A DNA stretch of 43,298 bases from an uncultured Eubacteriales bacterium (GTDB lineage: Bacteria > Bacillota > Clostridia > Christensenellales > CAG-138): assembly GCA_900318745.1 (NCBI GenBank), contig ONMC01000007.1, positions 1 through 43,298 of the forward strand, read 5' to 3'. Positions within the stretch are counted from its first letter, which is position 1; each line of letters starts with the position of its first letter. Made by a program: the position numbers and the translations under genes. Below are positions 41,577 through 43,298 of this stretch, piece after piece. Under the pieces are notes generated by a model, which had not been told where the DNA came from, searched no databases, and saw nothing but the letters and a program-made list of their open reading frames with translations.

Positions 41577-43136
41577 ATGACGGTCACGATTGCACTGAAC
41601 GGACGGATCGATTCCGGCAATGCCGCCGAGGTTGAACGGAAGATCCTTTCCGAACTGGAAGGCAAAGACGGTGCGGCGGTCGTTCTGGATGCCGACGAAC
41701 TCCGGTATATTTCCAGCGCGGGGCTTCGGGTGCTGCTGCGCATCAAGAAGACCCATCCCGATCTGACGATCACGGGCGTTCATTCCGACGTGTATGAGAT
41801 CCTCGATATGACCGGCTTTACCGAACTGATGAAGGTCGAAAAGGCGTACCGCGTCGTATCGATCGAGGGATGCGAGGAGATCGGGCGCGGCGCAAACGGC
41901 ACGATCTACCGCATCGACCGGGACAACGTCGTAAAGGTTTATAAAAACGCCGACGCGCTCGCCGATATTCAGCATGAACGCGAGGTGGCGAAGCTGGCGC
42001 TGATCCTGGGCATTCCGACCGCGATCTCCTATGACGTCGTCAAGGTCGGTTCGAGCTACGGTTCGGTGTTCGAACTGCTGAACGCGCGTTCGTTCTCGAA
42101 GATCCTGAAAAACGATCCCGACAAGTTCGACTGGTGCGTGGCGGAATTCGTGCGGATGCTGAAGAAGATCCACGCAACGACCGTGCCGAAGGGCAAGCTG
42201 CCCGACATGAGGGAAACGGCGCTCGATTGGGCGATGTTCTTAAAGGACTGGCTTCCGGCGGATGCGTGGCGCAAGCTGTACGCGCTGATCGAAGCCGTGC
42301 CGCACGACGACCACATGATCCACGGCGACTATCATACCAAGAATCTGGAGCTGCAGAACGACGAAGTGCTGATCATCGACATGGACACGCTCGCCGTGGG
42401 ACATCCGATCTTTGAGCTCGGTTCGATCTTCAACTCGTTTGTCGGCTTCTCCGAGGTCGATCACGACGTCATCCTGCGGTTTCAGGGCTTCGACGCCGAA
42501 ACGGGCAAGCGGTTCTTTCACCGCGCGCTTTCGGCGTATCTCGGCACGACCGACGAAAAGAAGATCAAGGCGGTCGAGGACAAGGCGCGCATCATCGGCT
42601 ATATGCGGCTGATCCGCCGCTCGATCCGCAGACGCGGAATGGAAAACGAGATGGATCGCAAAGAGATCGCGCATTGGACGGAGGAGCTTCTGGAGCTTCT
42701 CGGCACCGTCGACTCTCTGCTGTTCATCCGAAACGAGATCGAGGTCGCGGCGGTCGATGAAAACCTTCCGGCCGTGCAGGCGTTTCTGGAACAGCATTTC
42801 GAGGAAAACGACTGTCCCATGAAGGCGCGGATGCAGATCGAGGTCGCGGCGGAAGAGATCTTCATCAACATCGCGCATTACGCATATGCGCCGGAGACCG
42901 GCAGCGCGACCGTGCGCGTCGAGTTTTTCGAAGACCCGCTGCGCGTTGCGATCACATTTATGGACCGCGGCGTTCCCTACGATCCGCTCGCGCATCGGGA
43001 TCCGGACGTTGCGCTTCCCGCGGGCGAACGCGAGATCGGGGGACTCGGCATCTTTATGACCAAGAAGATCATGGACGACGTTGCGTACGAATACCGCAAC
43101 GGACAGAACATTCTGACGCTGAAAAAGAATCTTTGA
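41577..43136 (+). CDS. STAS domain / APH-like phosphotransferase / RsbW-like HATPase fusion
   Basis: This 519-aa protein has three parts. Residues 1-~100 are a STAS anti-anti-sigma domain, with the phosphorylatable serine region RYISSAGLRVLL at 43-54. Residues ~105-370 are a small-molecule-kinase-like domain: glycine loop EEIGRGANGTIYRI, Lys in VVKVYK, HGDYHTKN at 249-256 and IIDMD near 267. Residues ~395-519 are a SpoIIAB/RsbW-type ATPase: N box AAEEIFINIAHYAY, FMDRGVPYDP and GGLGIFMTKKIMDD. It thus joins an antagonist and its usual kinase in one chain, with an extra phosphotransferase between. The start at 41577 follows CAGGAGAGAG. A tandem direct-repeat site lies upstream. A sigma-factor switch or another phospho-signalling role is inference. 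Confidence 0.9.
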   Translation: MTVTIALNGRIDSGNAAEVERKILSELEGKDGAAVVLDADELRYISSAGLRVLLRIKKTHPDLTITGVHSDVYEILDMTGFTELMKVEKAYRVVSIEGCEEIGRGANGTIYRIDRDNVVKVYKNADALADIQHEREVAKLALILGIPTAISYDVVKVGSSYGSVFELLNARSFSKILKNDPDKFDWCVAEFVRMLKKIHATTVPKGKLPDMRETALDWAMFLKDWLPADAWRKLYALIEAVPHDDHMIHGDYHTKNLELQNDEVLIIDMDTLAVGHPIFELGSIFNSFVGFSEVDHDVILRFQGFDAETGKRFFHRALSAYLGTTDEKKIKAVEDKARIIGYMRLIRRSIRRRGMENEMDRKEIAHWTEELLELLGTVDSLLFIRNEIEVAAVDENLPAVQAFLEQHFEENDCPMKARMQIEVAAEEIFINIAHYAYAPETGSATVRVEFFEDPLRVAITFMDRGVPYDPLAHRDPDVALPAGEREIGGLGIFMTKKIMDDVAYEYRNGQNILTLKKNL

Positions 43137-43137
43137 A

Positions 43138-43298
43138 ATGAAACCGTTTCCGAACAACATCGACCTGCATATGCATTCGACCGTTTCCGACGGCACCGAC
43201 ACGCCGGAGGAACTCCTTGCGCGTGTGAAGGAGGCGGGCATTTCGCTGTTCTCGGTCACGGACCACGATGCGATCGACGGCGGCCTGCGCATTCGCGC
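43138..43298 (+). CDS. PHP-domain phosphoesterase, N-terminal part only
   Basis: The first 53 codons are present before the window ends. They encode the PHP start NIDLHMHSTVSDGTDTPEEL and then FSVTDHDAIDGG, which supply metal ligands HxH and the DHD pair. The family includes TrpH/RNase AM-like 5'-3' exonucleases and polymerase-associated phosphoesterases. The ATG follows the previous stop by one base with no separate ribosome binding site, so it is likely translationally coupled to the STAS fusion gene. Confidence 0.85.
   Translation, partial: MKPFPNNIDLHMHSTVSDGTDTPEELLARVKEAGISLFSVTDHDAIDGGLRIR

Noticed and set aside
1..43298. tRNA or rRNA genes, insertion sequences, prophage or toxin-antitoxin pairs.
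   Set aside because: I looked for conserved tRNA arms, transposase-like proteins, integrases and phage structural proteins and saw none; short structured RNAs without obvious motifs could be missed.

Overview
The window is about 43 kb of a GC-rich chromosome from a spore-forming anaerobic Firmicute of class Clostridia, probably an uncultured gut or animal-associated lineage. Support comes from Spo0A with a 0A box, a SpoIIQ-like M23 protein, a HrcA/CIRCE-controlled hsp20, a trimeric [FeFe] hydrogenase, ATP-dependent PEP carboxykinase and Pro/Thr-rich lipoproteins. I assign no family or genus. No rRNA, tRNA, CRISPR array, insertion sequence or prophage gene was seen.

Layout. 1-2766 (minus): secreted papain-type cysteine protease, frameshifted and running off the left edge. 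3217-5309: divergent spo0A and an Fe-S aldo/keto reductase sharing a region with a 0A box. 5619-8236: dnaA-dnaN, with dnaA broken inside its DNA-binding domain. 8433-10329: hsp20 with an in-frame TAG, a small membrane protein, and an M23 peptidase. 10403-10675: tandem copies of a dispersed palindromic repeat. 10735-16210 (minus): a heterodimeric ABC exporter pair and pckA. 16432-25391 (plus): NagZ-like lipoprotein, DUF1846 protein, YkuD lipoprotein, and a second ABC exporter pair flanked by two zinc-ribbon membrane proteins. 25465-29357: asnS, a zinc metallopeptidase, an acetyltransferase, a monooxygenase-fold protein and an esterase. 29352-33919 (minus): a tight five-gene cluster ending in a TetM/EF-G-like GTPase fused to a YacP/Rae1 NYN nuclease that overlaps ylmH. 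33995-38027 (minus): hydrogenase hydC-hydB-hydA. 38368-43298 (plus): a lipoprotein with three cystatin-like repeats, a LytS-type histidine kinase, a STAS/phosphotransferase/RsbW-like fusion, and the start of a PHP-domain protein.

How the parts work together. Fermentative redox is represented by the hydrogenase, PckA and the Fe-S reductase; envelope remodelling by the M23, NagZ and YkuD proteins and two exporters; development and signalling by Spo0A, the histidine kinase and the STAS/HATPase fusion. The strongest candidates for undescribed biology are: (1) the GTPase-NYN fusion overlapping ylmH, which looks like a ribosome-rescue or quality-control unit; (2) the cystatin-like lipoprotein, in a genome that also encodes a secreted papain-family protease; (3) the three-domain STAS/kinase/HATPase protein; and (4) a 21-bp direct-repeat site present identically upstream of (2) and (3).

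Integrity. Three genes (protease, dnaA, hydA) each appear to have lost a short internal segment, and hsp20 carries a nonsense codon. These may be real or assembly errors and are reported separately. Of 33 complete genes whose stop I read, 19 end in TAA, 14 in TGA and none in TAG.
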